A DNA stretch of 64,000 nt, taken from the NCBI GenBank assembly GCA_963724195.1, contig CAVRTQ010000032.1, forward strand, positions 62,001 through 126,000, written 5' to 3'. The number at the start of each line of letters is the position of its first letter. Positions within the stretch are counted from its first letter, which is position 1. The notes below the pieces were generated by a model. That model was not told the origin of the DNA, did not search any database, and was given only the letters and a program-made list of their open reading frames with translations. Origin of the DNA: Solirubrobacter sp963724195 (GTDB lineage Bacteria; Actinomycetota; Thermoleophilia; Solirubrobacterales; Solirubrobacteraceae). The translations under genes and the position numbers were made by a program. Of the stretch, positions 26,778 to 34,988 are shown piece after piece.

Positions 26778-27917
26778 ATGGCCGATCCTGAAGACAAGCC
26801 GCCCTACAAGGTCTACCGCTCGAAGCCAAAGCTGTTCGGGCGGCGCGACGACGACGGTGGCCTGGCGTCGATGCAGCGCGAGCAGGGCGCCCCCGAGCGG
26901 ATGGGAGGACGAGCCCGGTCCGCCGCGGCGCCGCCGTCGGCTCCCGTTTCCGCGCCGGCGCCCTGGGCGCCGGCGGCGTTTCGGCTTCTGGCGCGTGCTG
27001 CGGTGGCTCGTCACCGGCGTGGTGGCGTGGCTCGCGATCTCGCTCGTGCTGTTCCTGGTGTCGGCGCAGATCCAGTCCGTCATCGGTGTCGGACGCAGCC
27101 GGACAATGAACTGGGCGGGGCCGGCTATCCGCTCACCTCACCCAACACGGTGTTGGTGCTGGGCTCCGACGCGCGCACCAAGGACTCCAAGGAGCCCGGG
27201 GCGAACAAGATCGGCCAGGCGTCGCGGTCGGACTCGATCCTGCTGCTGCGGATCGGCGACGGCAAGAACGCGACGCTCTCGATCCCGCGCGACACCGTCG
27301 TCGACATCCCGGGCAGCGGCCAGAACAAGATCAACGCGGCCTACGCCATCGGCGGGCCGGCGCTCGCGATCCGCACGGTCGAGAACTACCTCGGCATCCC
27401 GGTCAACCACCTGGTCGAGGTCAACTTCGAGAACTTCCCGCAGCTGATCGACGCGCTGGGCGGCGTGTCGTATCGCGGCGGCTGCGTCGTGTCGCGGATC
27501 AACGGCGGCTCCAAGAACGGCGGCTACACCCTGCGGCTGAAGTCCGGCGAGCAGGAGATCAACGGCAAGCAGGCGCTCGCGCTGGCCCGTACGCGCAAGA
27601 ACGAGTGCAACCCGCGCGAGTCCGACCTCACCCGCGCCCGGCGCCAGCAGAAGATCATGAACTCGATCAAGGACAAGGTCACGTCCGTCGAGACCTTCCT
27701 CCGGCTGCCCTGGGTGGCGTGGGCGGCGCCCAAGGCGATCCGCTCGGACATGTCCGGCCCGACGTTGCTCGGCGTCGTCGGCGCGGAGCTGACCGCGGGC
27801 ACGGCCAAGCCCAACGTGCTCAAGCCGACGGGCACCGTGACGCTGCCGGACGGCGGCGCGGGCCTCACGGTCGACGACGCGACCAAGCAGCGCGCCATCG
27901 ACCGCTTCCTGCGTTAG
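26778..27917 (+). CDS. LytR-CpsA-Psr (LCP) family cell-wall ligase (two frame breaks)
   Basis: LCP proteins attach glycopolymers to peptidoglycan from lipid-linked precursors. The N-terminal cytoplasmic part (ADPEDKPPYKVYRSKPKLFG) and the C-terminal catalytic part share one frame. The membrane anchor between them (FWRVLRWLVTGVVAWLAISL, about 26980-27050) is read only in another frame, with breaks near 26905 and 27105. Catalytic motifs: NTVLVLGSDAR, GQASRSDSILLLRI, LSIPRDTVVDIPG, KINAAYAIGGP and the Arg-rich LARTRKNECNPRESDLTRAR. As the sequence stands the reading frame is continuous but lacks its membrane helix, which is why error is suspected. Confidence 0.88.
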   Translation: MADPEDKPPYKVYRSKPKLFGRRDDDGGLASMQREQGAPERMGGRARSAAAPPSAPVSAPAPWAPAAFRLLARAAVARHRRGGVARDLARAVPGVGADPVRHRCRTQPDNELGGAGYPLTSPNTVLVLGSDARTKDSKEPGANKIGQASRSDSILLLRIGDGKNATLSIPRDTVVDIPGSGQNKINAAYAIGGPALAIRTVENYLGIPVNHLVEVNFENFPQLIDALGGVSYRGGCVVSRINGGSKNGGYTLRLKSGEQEINGKQALALARTRKNECNPRESDLTRARRQQKIMNSIKDKVTSVETFLRLPWVAWAAPKAIRSDMSGPTLLGVVGAELTAGTAKPNVLKPTGTVTLPDGGAGLTVDDATKQRAIDRFLR

Positions 27918-27937
27918 AGATCCGCGAAGCGATCTCT
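27916..27937 (+). terminator. Hairpin after the LCP gene
   Basis: AGAGAT-C-CGC-GAA-GCG-ATCTCT begins at the TAG stop of the LCP gene: a 9-bp stem with one bulged C. A second small GC hairpin (GCCGGCGAAGCCGGC) follows about 20 bp on. No T-run, so termination strength is doubtful. The rest of the gap to 27987 holds nothing I recognise. Confidence 0.4.
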
Positions 27938-27986
27938 ACGCGATCGCGCATGGCGCCGGCGAAGCCGGCTGCCGCGTTCGATTGCC

Positions 27987-28953
27987 CTAGAGGTAGGCGG
28001 CCGCGACCTGTTCGCGGTGCCAGCCCGAGTCGCCGAAGGCGCGGGCGTTGGCTTCGGCGCGTTTGAAGTACAGGTGCAGGTCGTGCTCCCAGGTGAAGCC
28101 GATCCCGCCGTGGACCTGCATGGCTGAGCGGCACACGTTCACGGCGGCGTCGCTCGCGTAGGCCTTGGCGCAGTTCGCCGCCATGAAGGCGTTCTCGGGG
28201 TCGTGCTCGAGCGCCCACGCGGCCCACAGGACGACGTTCCGCGCGCCTTCGGTCTCCAGGAACATCTGCGCACAGGCGTGGGAGACGGCCTGGTAGGAGC
28301 CGATCGGGCGACCGAACTGCTTGCGCTCTTTGGCGTACTCGACGGACATCCGCGTGACCGCGGCCGCGACGCCGACGGACTCGGCCGCGGCGGCGACCGC
28401 GATCGCGTGCCAGGCCGTGCCGAAGTGGTCGCCGGCGATCGCCTCGCCGCCGCCGTCGAACTGCACGGTGAACAGCGGGCGGGTCGGGTCCAGCGCCCGG
28501 GCGGGCTCCACGGACGCCGCCGAGGCGGGCACCGCGAAGTGACCGGAAGCAGTAGGTGACGACGAAGACGTCCGCGCCGTCGGCGGCCGGCACCGCGATC
28601 TTGGTGCCCTTCAGGCCGTCCATCGTGGAGGCCGCGGGATCGGACTCGCCCGGATCCCACATGGCGACCGTCCCGCGCCCTTCCAACCCCGGATGCAGGA
28701 GCCGCGCGGCCCAGTGGGAGGCGAGCGGCGTCGGCGCCAGAGCCGACCCCAACTCCTCGGCCACGACGGCCAGCTCGACCATCCCGAAGTCGGCGATCTC
28801 GGGCCAGCCGAGCTCCACCACCTCGTCCCAGGTGTCATCGGCGCCGCCGTCCAGGGCGATCTCCCGCACCCGCGCGATCGGATAGCGCGCGGCGAGCCAG
28901 TCCCGCGCGGTGCGCTTGATCTCGCGCTGGTCCTCGGTCAGGTCGAAGTTCAT
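27987..28953 (-). CDS. Acyl-CoA dehydrogenase, second subunit-like (frame break)
   Basis: An FAD-dependent acyl-CoA dehydrogenase family protein. The N-terminal helical domain (NFDLTEDQREIKRTARDWLA, ELGWPEIADFGMVELAVVAE) is in one frame. After a break near 28545 the C-terminal part continues in another: LDPTRPLFTVQFDG, AAAESVGVAAAVTRMSVEYA, KERKQFGRPIGSYQAVSHAC and MQVHGGIGFTWEHDLHLYFK. About 320 aa when repaired, shorter than a typical ACAD and lacking part of the middle beta domain. This is usual for the second partner of paired FadE-type heteromers. Its ATG overlaps the stop of the upstream ACAD gene, supporting a heteromeric complex. Confidence 0.88.
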
Positions 28954-30074
28954 GCTCGCGGCAACCCCAGCACTCGCTCGGCGACGATGTTCTTCAGGAT
29001 CTCGGTGGTCCCGCCCTCGATCGAGTTCGCGCGGGCGCGCAGGAACCGGTAGGTCCAGGTGTCGTCGACGAGCTGCCCGGCCGGGCCGCGCACGTCCAGG
29101 CCGAGCGTCGTCAGCGCCTGGTTGATGTCGGCCCACATCCACTTGCCCAACGACCCCTCGGGCCCGGGCTCGCCGCCCTTCTGCGCCGACGTCAGCCCGC
29201 GGTACGCGAGCAGCCGCAGCACCTGCGCCTCGATCGCGATCTGCGCGAACCGCTGCCGGATCAACGGATCGGTCGTCCCCTTCAACTCATCCGCGAGCTC
29301 GCTCAGCGCCACCTGCACGCGCGCCTGCAGCGCGAACGCCAGCCCGGCCCGCTCGTGCATCAACGTCGTGATGGCCACGCGCCAGCCGTTGTCCACGCCG
29401 CCGACCACGTTCTCGACCGGAATCCGCGCCTCTTCGATGAACAGCTCGTTGAACTCGGCCTCGCCGGTGATCTGGACCAGCGGCCGGATGTCGACGCCGT
29501 CCTGCTCCATGTCCATCAGGAAGTAGGTGAGCCCGCGGTGCTTGGGCGCGTCGGCGTTCGTGCGCGCGAGCAGCATGCACCACTTGGAGTGATGGGCGTA
29601 CGTCGTCCACACCTTCTGGCCGGTCACGACGTACGCGTCGCCGTCCAACACCGCGCGCGTCTTCAACGACGCCAGGTCAGAGCCCGACTCGGGCTCGCTG
29701 AACCCCTGGCACCAGATCTCGTCGGCCGACAGGATCGGCGACAGGAATCGCGCCTTCTGGTCGTCCGTCCCGTGCGCGATGACGGTCGGCCCGCCCATCG
29801 TGAGCCCGAGCACGTTGGCCATCTGCGGCGCCCGCGCTCGCGCGAACTCCTCGAACAGGATCGCCTGCTCGATCTGCGTCGCGCCCGCCCCGCCGTACTC
29901 GGTCGGCCACGTCAGCCCGGCCCAGCCGCGCTCGTTCAGCGCCCGCTGCCAGTCACGACGAAAGGCGAAGGACGCCTCGTCACCCTCGGGCTCCTTGCCC
30001 GGGTGGTTGTCGGCGATCCACGCGCGCAGCGTGTCGCGGAATTCTGCCTCCGCCGGCGAAAGCGTCAGGTCCAC
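28950..30074 (-). CDS. Acyl-CoA dehydrogenase (FadE type)
   Basis: 374 aa, full length. Motifs: LTWPTEYGGAGATQIEQAIL, the FAD/substrate segment WCQGFSEPESGSDLASLKTR, VTGQKVWTTYAHHSKWCMLL and the C-terminal RANSIEGGTTEILKNIVAER. The sequence pattern and the co-translated short ACAD downstream match actinobacterial ACAD pairs that act on CoA esters of sterols or branched acids. The actual substrate is not readable from sequence. The start ATG follows 85 bp after the DMT gene, so it may share its promoter. Confidence 0.93.
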   Translation of the reverse strand: MDLTLSPAEAEFRDTLRAWIADNHPGKEPEGDEASFAFRRDWQRALNERGWAGLTWPTEYGGAGATQIEQAILFEEFARARAPQMANVLGLTMGGPTVIAHGTDDQKARFLSPILSADEIWCQGFSEPESGSDLASLKTRAVLDGDAYVVTGQKVWTTYAHHSKWCMLLARTNADAPKHRGLTYFLMDMEQDGVDIRPLVQITGEAEFNELFIEEARIPVENVVGGVDNGWRVAITTLMHERAGLAFALQARVQVALSELADELKGTTDPLIRQRFAQIAIEAQVLRLLAYRGLTSAQKGGEPGPEGSLGKWMWADINQALTTLGLDVRGPAGQLVDDTWTYRFLRARANSIEGGTTEILKNIVAERVLGLPRA

Positions 30075-30095
30075 GCCGCGGAAACTAACACGCTG

Positions 30096-31010
30096 TCAGG
30101 AAGCGCGCGCCATGGCCGGCTGGGCGACCGGAGCGGCCACCTTCTTCGGGCGCGAGGCGATCGCCACGCCGGCGAGGATCACGACCAGACCGACGATCGC
30201 GACGACGGTGATCGTCTCGTCCAGGAAGACCGCGCCGTAGAACAGCGCCACGCCCGGGGCGAGGTAGGAGACGAGCGCCGCGCGCCCGGCGCCGATCGCC
30301 ACGATCAGCTCGTAGTAGATGACGAACGCCAGCGCGGTGCCGAGCACGCCCAAGGCGACCAGCGCGGAGATCGCGCCCGCGTCGGGCGTGTGGCCCGGCG
30401 TCGTGGCGATCCCGAACGGCAGCGTCACCAGACCCGCCAGCGTCACGCTGATCCACGTCGTCTGCACGGCGGCCAACTTGCCGTACTTGCCCTTGACGAC
30501 GAAGCTCGAGAGCCCATAGAAGAACGCCGCGCCGACCATCGCCATCGCGCCCAGGAACTCCTTGAGCGTGGACACGGACTCGACGCCGACGATCAGGACC
30601 ACGCCCGCGAGCCCGAGCAACATGCCGATGCCCTGGCGGCGGTCGATCCGCTCGGACGGCAGCAGGAACGGCGCCAGCAGCGCGATGAACAGCGAGGCCG
30701 GCGAGATCAGGACGGCGGTGAGCCCGGAAGGAACGACGTGCTCGCCGAACGTGATCAGCAGGAACGGCAGGGTGACCGCCGTCGTGCTCAGGATCAGCGC
30801 CCACCACGGACGCTCGCGCACCTCACGCCACGCGCGTGACGCCTGCCCCGTCACGCGCAGCACGACGTAGATCACCAGCGACGCCAACAGGCACCGCAGG
30901 GAGACGATCATCGCGGCCGAGAAGCCCTCGAGCGCGTACTTGATCAACAGGTAGGAGCCGCCCCAGATGGCGGACAAGGCAGCGAGCAGCGTGACGTGGC
31001 GTGCAGACAT
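30096..31010 (-). CDS. EamA/DMT-family exporter
   Basis: 304 aa with ten predicted membrane helices in two EamA repeats: LLAALSAIWGGSYLLIKYAL in the first and GAMAMVGAAFFYGLSSFVVK in the second. The mid-protein PSGLTAVLISPASLFIALLA and the C-terminal LAPGVALFYGAVFLDETITV are typical DMT signatures. Members export amino acids, nucleosides or other metabolites by proton exchange; substrate unknown. A 70-bp gap separates it from the FmdB gene on the same strand. Confidence 0.9.
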   Translation of the reverse strand: MSARHVTLLAALSAIWGGSYLLIKYALEGFSAAMIVSLRCLLASLVIYVVLRVTGQASRAWREVRERPWWALILSTTAVTLPFLLITFGEHVVPSGLTAVLISPASLFIALLAPFLLPSERIDRRQGIGMLLGLAGVVLIVGVESVSTLKEFLGAMAMVGAAFFYGLSSFVVKGKYGKLAAVQTTWISVTLAGLVTLPFGIATTPGHTPDAGAISALVALGVLGTALAFVIYYELIVAIGAGRAALVSYLAPGVALFYGAVFLDETITVVAIVGLVVILAGVAIASRPKKVAAPVAQPAMARAS

Positions 31011-31082
31011 GGACGCTCCGAGTCTGGCCCGGCGCGCGCTTCAGCGCAAATGAAGATCCGTGGCAGGCCGGATCAGAAACGC

Positions 31083-31421
31083 TTATGCGTCTGACTTCGA
31101 GCCCGAAGAAGACGACGAAGAGGAGGACGAATCCGAAGACGACGACGAGCTCGAAGACGAGCTGTCGGACTTCTTCTCGGCCTGCTTGGCGTCGTTCTTG
31201 TTCGCACCGGACTCGGCGGAAGCCGCGGACTGGCGGTTGCGCTTGGCGGTGCCGTAGTCCGTGTTGTAGAAGCCGGAGCCCTTGAAGTGGACCGCCACCG
31301 GGTGGAAGACGCGCTGAACCGGCGCCCCACACTCCTGGCATTCCGTCACCGGACTGTCCGTCATCTTCTGCATCACGTCGAAGTGATGCCCGTTCTCGCA
31401 GCGGTACTCGTAAATCGGCAT
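31083..31421 (-). CDS. FmdB-family zinc-ribbon protein with poly-Ser tail
   Basis: 112 aa. The N-terminal 60 residues match the FmdB regulatory domain: MPIYEYRCENGHHFDVMQKM, ECQECGAPVQRVFHPVAVHF and KGSGFYNTDYG. The zinc site has C8, C32 and C35; the usual fourth Cys is replaced in CENGHH, where His may serve. The C-terminus is a run of about 20 serines with only Asp and Gly among them, ending GSKSDA. I start at the ATG giving MPIYEYRC; a longer open frame upstream lacks family sequence. A TATACT element 11 nt upstream overlaps the divergent glyS promoter. Confidence 0.88.
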   Translation of the reverse strand: MPIYEYRCENGHHFDVMQKMTDSPVTECQECGAPVQRVFHPVAVHFKGSGFYNTDYGTAKRNRQSAASAESGANKNDAKQAEKKSDSSSSSSSSSSDSSSSSSSSSGSKSDA

Positions 31422-31445
31422 CGGGGCGGTCGAGTATAGGTGGCC

Positions 31446-31451
31446 TATCCT
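31446..31451 (+). promoter_or_regulatory. Putative -10 element (TATCCT), leaderless start of glyS
   Basis: TATCCT ends 7 nt before the glyS ATG. The divergent FmdB gene has TATACT in the same 37-bp gap, so the two promoters are nearly back to back. Confidence 0.45.
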
Positions 31452-31458
31452 GCGGCCC

Positions 31459-32796
31459 ATGCCCGCAGCCACCATGGACGAGGTCGTCGCGCTCTGCAAG
31501 CGGCGCGGCCTGATCTTCCCCGCCTCAGAGATCTACGGCGGTATCGCCAACACCTACGACTACGGGCACTACGGAGTCCTCCTCAAGCGCAACGTCACCG
31601 ATGCGTGGTGGAAGGCGATGATCCAGGAGCGCGACGACATCGTCGCCCTGGACTCCGCGATCATCCAGCACCCGCGCACGTGGGAGGCCTCCGGCCACCT
31701 CTCCGGCTTCAGCGATCCGCTCGTCCAGTGCCTGGGCAAGTGCAAGAAGCGCTTCCGCCTGGACCACCTGCAGGAGGCGGCCGTCGAGGCCGGCGAGGAT
31801 CCGGAGACGGTCAAGTGCCCCACCTGCGGCGGCGACCTGACCGAGCCGCGCGCGTTCAACCTGATGTTCCAGACGAACATCGGTCCCGTCCAGGACGAGG
31901 GCTCGACCGTCTACCTGCGCCCCGAGACCGCGCAGGGCATCTTCCTGGACTTCAAGCAGACGCTGAACTACGCGCGCAAGAAGCCGCCGTTCGGCATCGC
32001 GCAGATCGGCAAGTCCTTCCGCAACGAGATCACGCCCGGCAACTTCATCTTCCGCACGCTCGAGTTCGAGCAGATGGAGATGGAGTTCTTCGTCCCGCCG
32101 GAGGAGGCCGAGCAGTGGTACGAGTACTGGTGCCAGGAGCGCCTGAACTGGTACGTCAAGCTCGGCATCGACCCTGAGCGCCTGCGCCTGCGCCCGCACG
32201 ACGCGGAGGAGCTCAGCCACTACTCGTCCGGCACCAGCGACGTCGAGTACCTGTACCCGATCGGCTGGTCCGAGCTCGAGGGCGTCGCCAACCGCGGCAA
32301 CTTCGACCTCACCCAGCACGCGGAGTTCTCGCGCGAGAAGCTCGAGTGGAAGGACCCGCAGACCGGCAAGGGCTACCTCCCGCACGTGATCGAGCCCGCC
32401 GCCGGCCTCGGCCGCACGATGCTCGCGCTGCTGTGCGAGGCCTACGACCAGGACGAGATCGGCGGCGAGACGCGCACCGTCCTGCGCCTGCATCCGACGA
32501 TGGCGCCGATCAAGGTCGCCGTGCTCCCGCTCCTGCGCAAGGACGGCCACCCCGAGAAGGCGCGCGAGATCTACCAGGACCTGCGCACGCGCATGAGCGC
32601 CGAGTACGACGAGGGCGGCAACATCGGCAAGCGCTACCGCCGCCAGGACGAGATCGGCACGCCGTTCGGCGTCACCGTCGACCACCAGACGCTGGAGGAC
32701 GACACGGTCACCCTGCGCGACCGCGACTCGCTCACCCAGGAGCGCGTCCCGGTCACCGAGCTGGCGGCGCTCCTCGAGTCCAAGCTCGCTGCGTGA
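31459..32796 (+). CDS. glyS: Glycyl-tRNA synthetase (homodimeric class II)
   Basis: 445 aa, the alpha2 type. The N-terminus VALCKRRGLIFPASEIYGGI, a zinc-type insertion (CLGKCKKRF with KCPTCGGDL), NLMFQTNIGPV, the class II motif 2 region QIGKSFRNEITPGNFIFRT followed by LEFEQMEMEFF, and motif 3 PAAGLGRTMLALLCEAY are present. The C-terminal anticodon-binding domain has PTMAPIKVAVLPLL and RRQDEIGTPFGVTVD. ATG at 31459 is used; an in-frame ATG five codons later is possible. Its stop overlaps the next small gene. Confidence 0.96.
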   Translation: MPAATMDEVVALCKRRGLIFPASEIYGGIANTYDYGHYGVLLKRNVTDAWWKAMIQERDDIVALDSAIIQHPRTWEASGHLSGFSDPLVQCLGKCKKRFRLDHLQEAAVEAGEDPETVKCPTCGGDLTEPRAFNLMFQTNIGPVQDEGSTVYLRPETAQGIFLDFKQTLNYARKKPPFGIAQIGKSFRNEITPGNFIFRTLEFEQMEMEFFVPPEEAEQWYEYWCQERLNWYVKLGIDPERLRLRPHDAEELSHYSSGTSDVEYLYPIGWSELEGVANRGNFDLTQHAEFSREKLEWKDPQTGKGYLPHVIEPAAGLGRTMLALLCEAYDQDEIGGETRTVLRLHPTMAPIKVAVLPLLRKDGHPEKAREIYQDLRTRMSAEYDEGGNIGKRYRRQDEIGTPFGVTVDHQTLEDDTVTLRDRDSLTQERVPVTELAALLESKLAA

Positions 32797-33155
32797 CGCC
32801 TGAAGAGACCCGTCTGCGCGAGCTGCTCACCCTCGGCGGCGTCACCGGCGCCGCCGAGCCGGGCCCGCAGCCCGCGGACACCCTCGACCCGATTCGCGTG
32901 TGGTCGGTGTGGCAGCAGTTCGCGGCCGAGCACGAGGGCGACCTGCAGGCCGCCTACGGGACGGTCGGCGAGCGCTTCGAGGTCAGCCTGAGCCGCGGGC
33001 CGCTGCGCACGACGTTCGCGTACGCCGACCACGATCTCGGGAGCTACGAGGCGACCTCGGCCGGCACGTCGCTGCCCGAGTTCTTCGCCGAAGTGCTCAC
33101 CACACCCGGCTTCCAGCTCGAAGCCGACCCGCTCACGCTCCGCATCGAAAGCTAA
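32793..33155 (+). CDS. Hypothetical protein coupled to glyS
   Basis: 120 aa from a GTG overlapping the glyS stop (GTGA). No family recognised. The first 60 residues are helical and acidic (TPEETRLRELLTLGGVTGAA, IRVWSVWQQFAAEHEGDLQA). The rest is an alternating strand pattern (FEVSLSRGPLRTTFAYADHD) ending EADPLTLRIES. No export signal or metal site. Translational coupling suggests co-expression with glycyl-tRNA synthetase. It converges with the MBL gene, overlapping it by 4 bp. Confidence 0.7.
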   Translation: MTPEETRLRELLTLGGVTGAAEPGPQPADTLDPIRVWSVWQQFAAEHEGDLQAAYGTVGERFEVSLSRGPLRTTFAYADHDLGSYEATSAGTSLPEFFAEVLTTPGFQLEADPLTLRIES

Positions 33156-33712
33156 CGGTCCTCGCCGCGCCGCAGCCGCTCGATGACGGCGTCCAGCTTG
33201 GCCGGGTCGGCCTCCGCGTACCACGGCCCGTCCGCGCTCGCGCCCCACGGCACGAGGTAGTCGAACTCGACCGTCTTCAGCCGCTCGAGGCTCTCGATGT
33301 AGGCCTCGCGGTCGCTGTCGTCCAGCACGGCCGCGATCCACTCGTCGCCGTCGAGCCAGAGCGAGTCGCCGGTGAACAGCATGCGCTTCCACAAGAACGC
33401 GGTCGCGCCCGGCGTGTGCCCCGGGATCGGGATCAGCTCGAAGTCGTCGTCGACCGTCTGGCGGCCGGAGAACGTGGTGTGCGGCACCTTGACCCAGGGC
33501 GCGTCGGCCTCGTTGACCAGCAGCGGCGCGTCGGCGAACCCGCCACCGAACGTCGCCTCGTGCCAGTGGTTGAGGTACTGCGCGCGAGCCGTCCCGCTCA
33601 CGCCGGGGGCGGCGTAGACGACGAGGTCGTTCTCGAGCCGGAACGAGCGGATGTGGATGGTCTTGGCGAACGGGAGCGGCTCGCCCCGGGTCGGCTGGAT
33701 TCCGTTGAGCAT
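33152..33712 (-). CDS. MBL-fold hydrolase-like protein with altered metal motif
   Basis: 186 aa. The C-terminal half shows the metallo-beta-lactamase pattern: FELIPIPGHTPGATAFLW and MLFTGDSLWLDGDEW. The canonical first motif HxHxDH is not seen. The equivalent position reads LNHWHEATFGGGF, and the family strand before it is VVYAAPGVSGT. Metal binding may therefore be changed or lost. ATG at 33712 is preferred over an upstream GTG because a TACGGT element ends 7 nt before it. Substrate unknown. Confidence 0.8.
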   Translation of the reverse strand: MLNGIQPTRGEPLPFAKTIHIRSFRLENDLVVYAAPGVSGTARAQYLNHWHEATFGGGFADAPLLVNEADAPWVKVPHTTFSGRQTVDDDFELIPIPGHTPGATAFLWKRMLFTGDSLWLDGDEWIAAVLDDSDREAYIESLERLKTVEFDYLVPWGASADGPWYAEADPAKLDAVIERLRRGEDR

Positions 33713-33719
33713 GCGGCCC

Positions 33720-33725
33720 ACCGTA
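33720..33725 (-). promoter_or_regulatory. Putative -10 element (TACGGT), leaderless start
   Basis: On the minus strand TACGGT ends 7 nt before the ATG of the MBL-fold gene. It decides the start at 33712 over the GTG three codons upstream. Confidence 0.4.
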
Positions 33726-33810
33726 GGTCCAGGTACGCCGAGGTTCGATGGGTCAATTCGCCCTACGGACTAGGGGGATCCCTGATGCACGCGGGCGCCG
33801 CCGTTCTTGG

Positions 33811-34323
33811 ATGGCGCCCATGATCCGTCGCATCTTCGCGCTCGCCGCGCTCGGCTCCATCGCCTTCGCCGCGCCCGCCCTCGCCGCCCCCAAGGCGAAC
33901 ACGATCACCGCCATCGGCGGCATGAAGGTCAAGGCCAACGCCTACGTCCAGGACGACCAGCGCTGGGACGCCGACCGGTACACCGTCAAGTCGGGCGCCA
34001 CCGTCACGCTGCGCGACAAGTCCACTGAAGGTCAGCCCCACACGCTGTCGCTGATCGCCAAGCTGCCCAAGACGCCGGCGCAGATCATGGGCTGCAAGGC
34101 CTGCGGCCCGCTGATGGAGGCCCACGAGGCCAACCCGGAGACGATGGAGGTCGGCAAGACCCTCGTCGAGGCGGGCGCTGAAGGCTTCGACGTCGCCGGC
34201 GACTCGATCTTCCTGCCGCCCAAGGGCAAGGTGACGTTCAAGGTCACCGCGAAGAAGGGCGCCAAGCTCGCCTTCGTGTGCGCCATCCACCCCTGGATGC
34301 TGGGCGAGATCAAGGTCTCCTAG
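33811..34323 (+). CDS. Secreted cupredoxin-domain protein
   Basis: 170 aa with signal peptide (MIRRIFALAALGSIAFAAPA) just after the start; ATG at 33820 is an equally good start. One cupredoxin domain: YTVKSGATVTLRDKSTEG, then QPHTLSLIAKL (copper His), and near the C-terminus FVCAIHPWMLGEIKVS with C-x2-H-x2-M. A loop between them contains CKACGP, possibly a second metal or disulfide site, and FDVAGDSIFLPPKGKVTFKV. Likely an exported blue-copper electron carrier, related in pattern to the cupredoxins at 22-24 kb. The stop overlaps the end of the FHA gene. Confidence 0.85.
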   Translation: MAPMIRRIFALAALGSIAFAAPALAAPKANTITAIGGMKVKANAYVQDDQRWDADRYTVKSGATVTLRDKSTEGQPHTLSLIAKLPKTPAQIMGCKACGPLMEAHEANPETMEVGKTLVEAGAEGFDVAGDSIFLPPKGKVTFKVTAKKGAKLAFVCAIHPWMLGEIKVS

Positions 34324-34988
34324 AAATCGCGTGCCGTGAGCGTCGCGTGGGCGAGCGCGTCTGCGGCCAGGCGCGCCCGCTTCTCGTTCTGCGCGACGTC
34401 CCCGAGACCCGCGTGCTCGAACATGTGGCGCAGGTGCGCCTTGACCGCGTCCAGGCTCAGGTGCACCTCGAGTGCGACCTCGCGGTTGGTCGCCGGGGTC
34501 GCGGACCTGCCGGCATGCATCGGCCGGCAGAGGGCGATCAGGATCTGCCGCTGCACAGGGGTCAGCGTTGGCCCGGTGGCCACGCGCCCCCGCATGGTCG
34601 ATTCGGCTTCGTCGTCGGCTGGGTCGCGCAGCGTGAGCACGGTCTCGCCGACGCAGATCCGGTCTCCGTTGCGCAACCGGTGGCGACCGACGACCCGGGC
34701 GCCGTTGACGTAGGTCCCGTTCTGCGAGAGGCCCTCGTCGACGATCGTCCACTGATCGCCGAGGCGCTCCAGCAGCGCGTGCGTACGCGACACCTCGCGA
34801 TCCCACCGCAGCGGGAGGTCGCAGTCGGCACGGCGCCCGACCGTCACCCGCCAACGGTCGGCCGCGAGCACGAACAGCACTTGCGCGCCGGCGCCATCGC
34901 GCGCGAGCAGGAACGGCCTGCCTTCGCGCTCGGCGGCGTTGATCGCGCGTAACTCGGCCGCCGCCTGAGCGACCGACGGCTCAGTCAT
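34320..34988 (-). CDS. FHA domain protein with C-terminal helix-turn-helix
   Basis: 222 aa. The FHA domain (about residues 40-120) binds phosphothreonine peptides; seen are VTVGRRADCDLPL, REVSRTHALLERLGDQWTIV, SQNGTYVNGARVVGRHRLRN and GDRICVGETVLTL. The C-terminal part (LTPVQRQILIALCRP, PATNREVALEVHLSLDAVKA and HLRHMFEHAGLGD) is a winged helix-turn-helix of a type found with FHA domains in Actinobacteria. It may thus be a DNA-binding output switched by phosphorylation. It is the last gene of the PknG operon; its start overlaps the previous gene by 8 bp. Confidence 0.88.
   Translation of the reverse strand: MTEPSVAQAAAELRAINAAEREGRPFLLARDGAGAQVLFVLAADRWRVTVGRRADCDLPLRWDREVSRTHALLERLGDQWTIVDEGLSQNGTYVNGARVVGRHRLRNGDRICVGETVLTLRDPADDEAESTMRGRVATGPTLTPVQRQILIALCRPMHAGRSATPATNREVALEVHLSLDAVKAHLRHMFEHAGLGDVAQNEKRARLAADALAHATLTARDF

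Noticed and set aside
7280..28953. Programmed ribosomal frameshifting as explanation for the split genes
   Set aside because: The breaks lie at unrelated sequences, in many families that are never frameshifted, and without slippery heptamers or a common structure; indel error is simpler.
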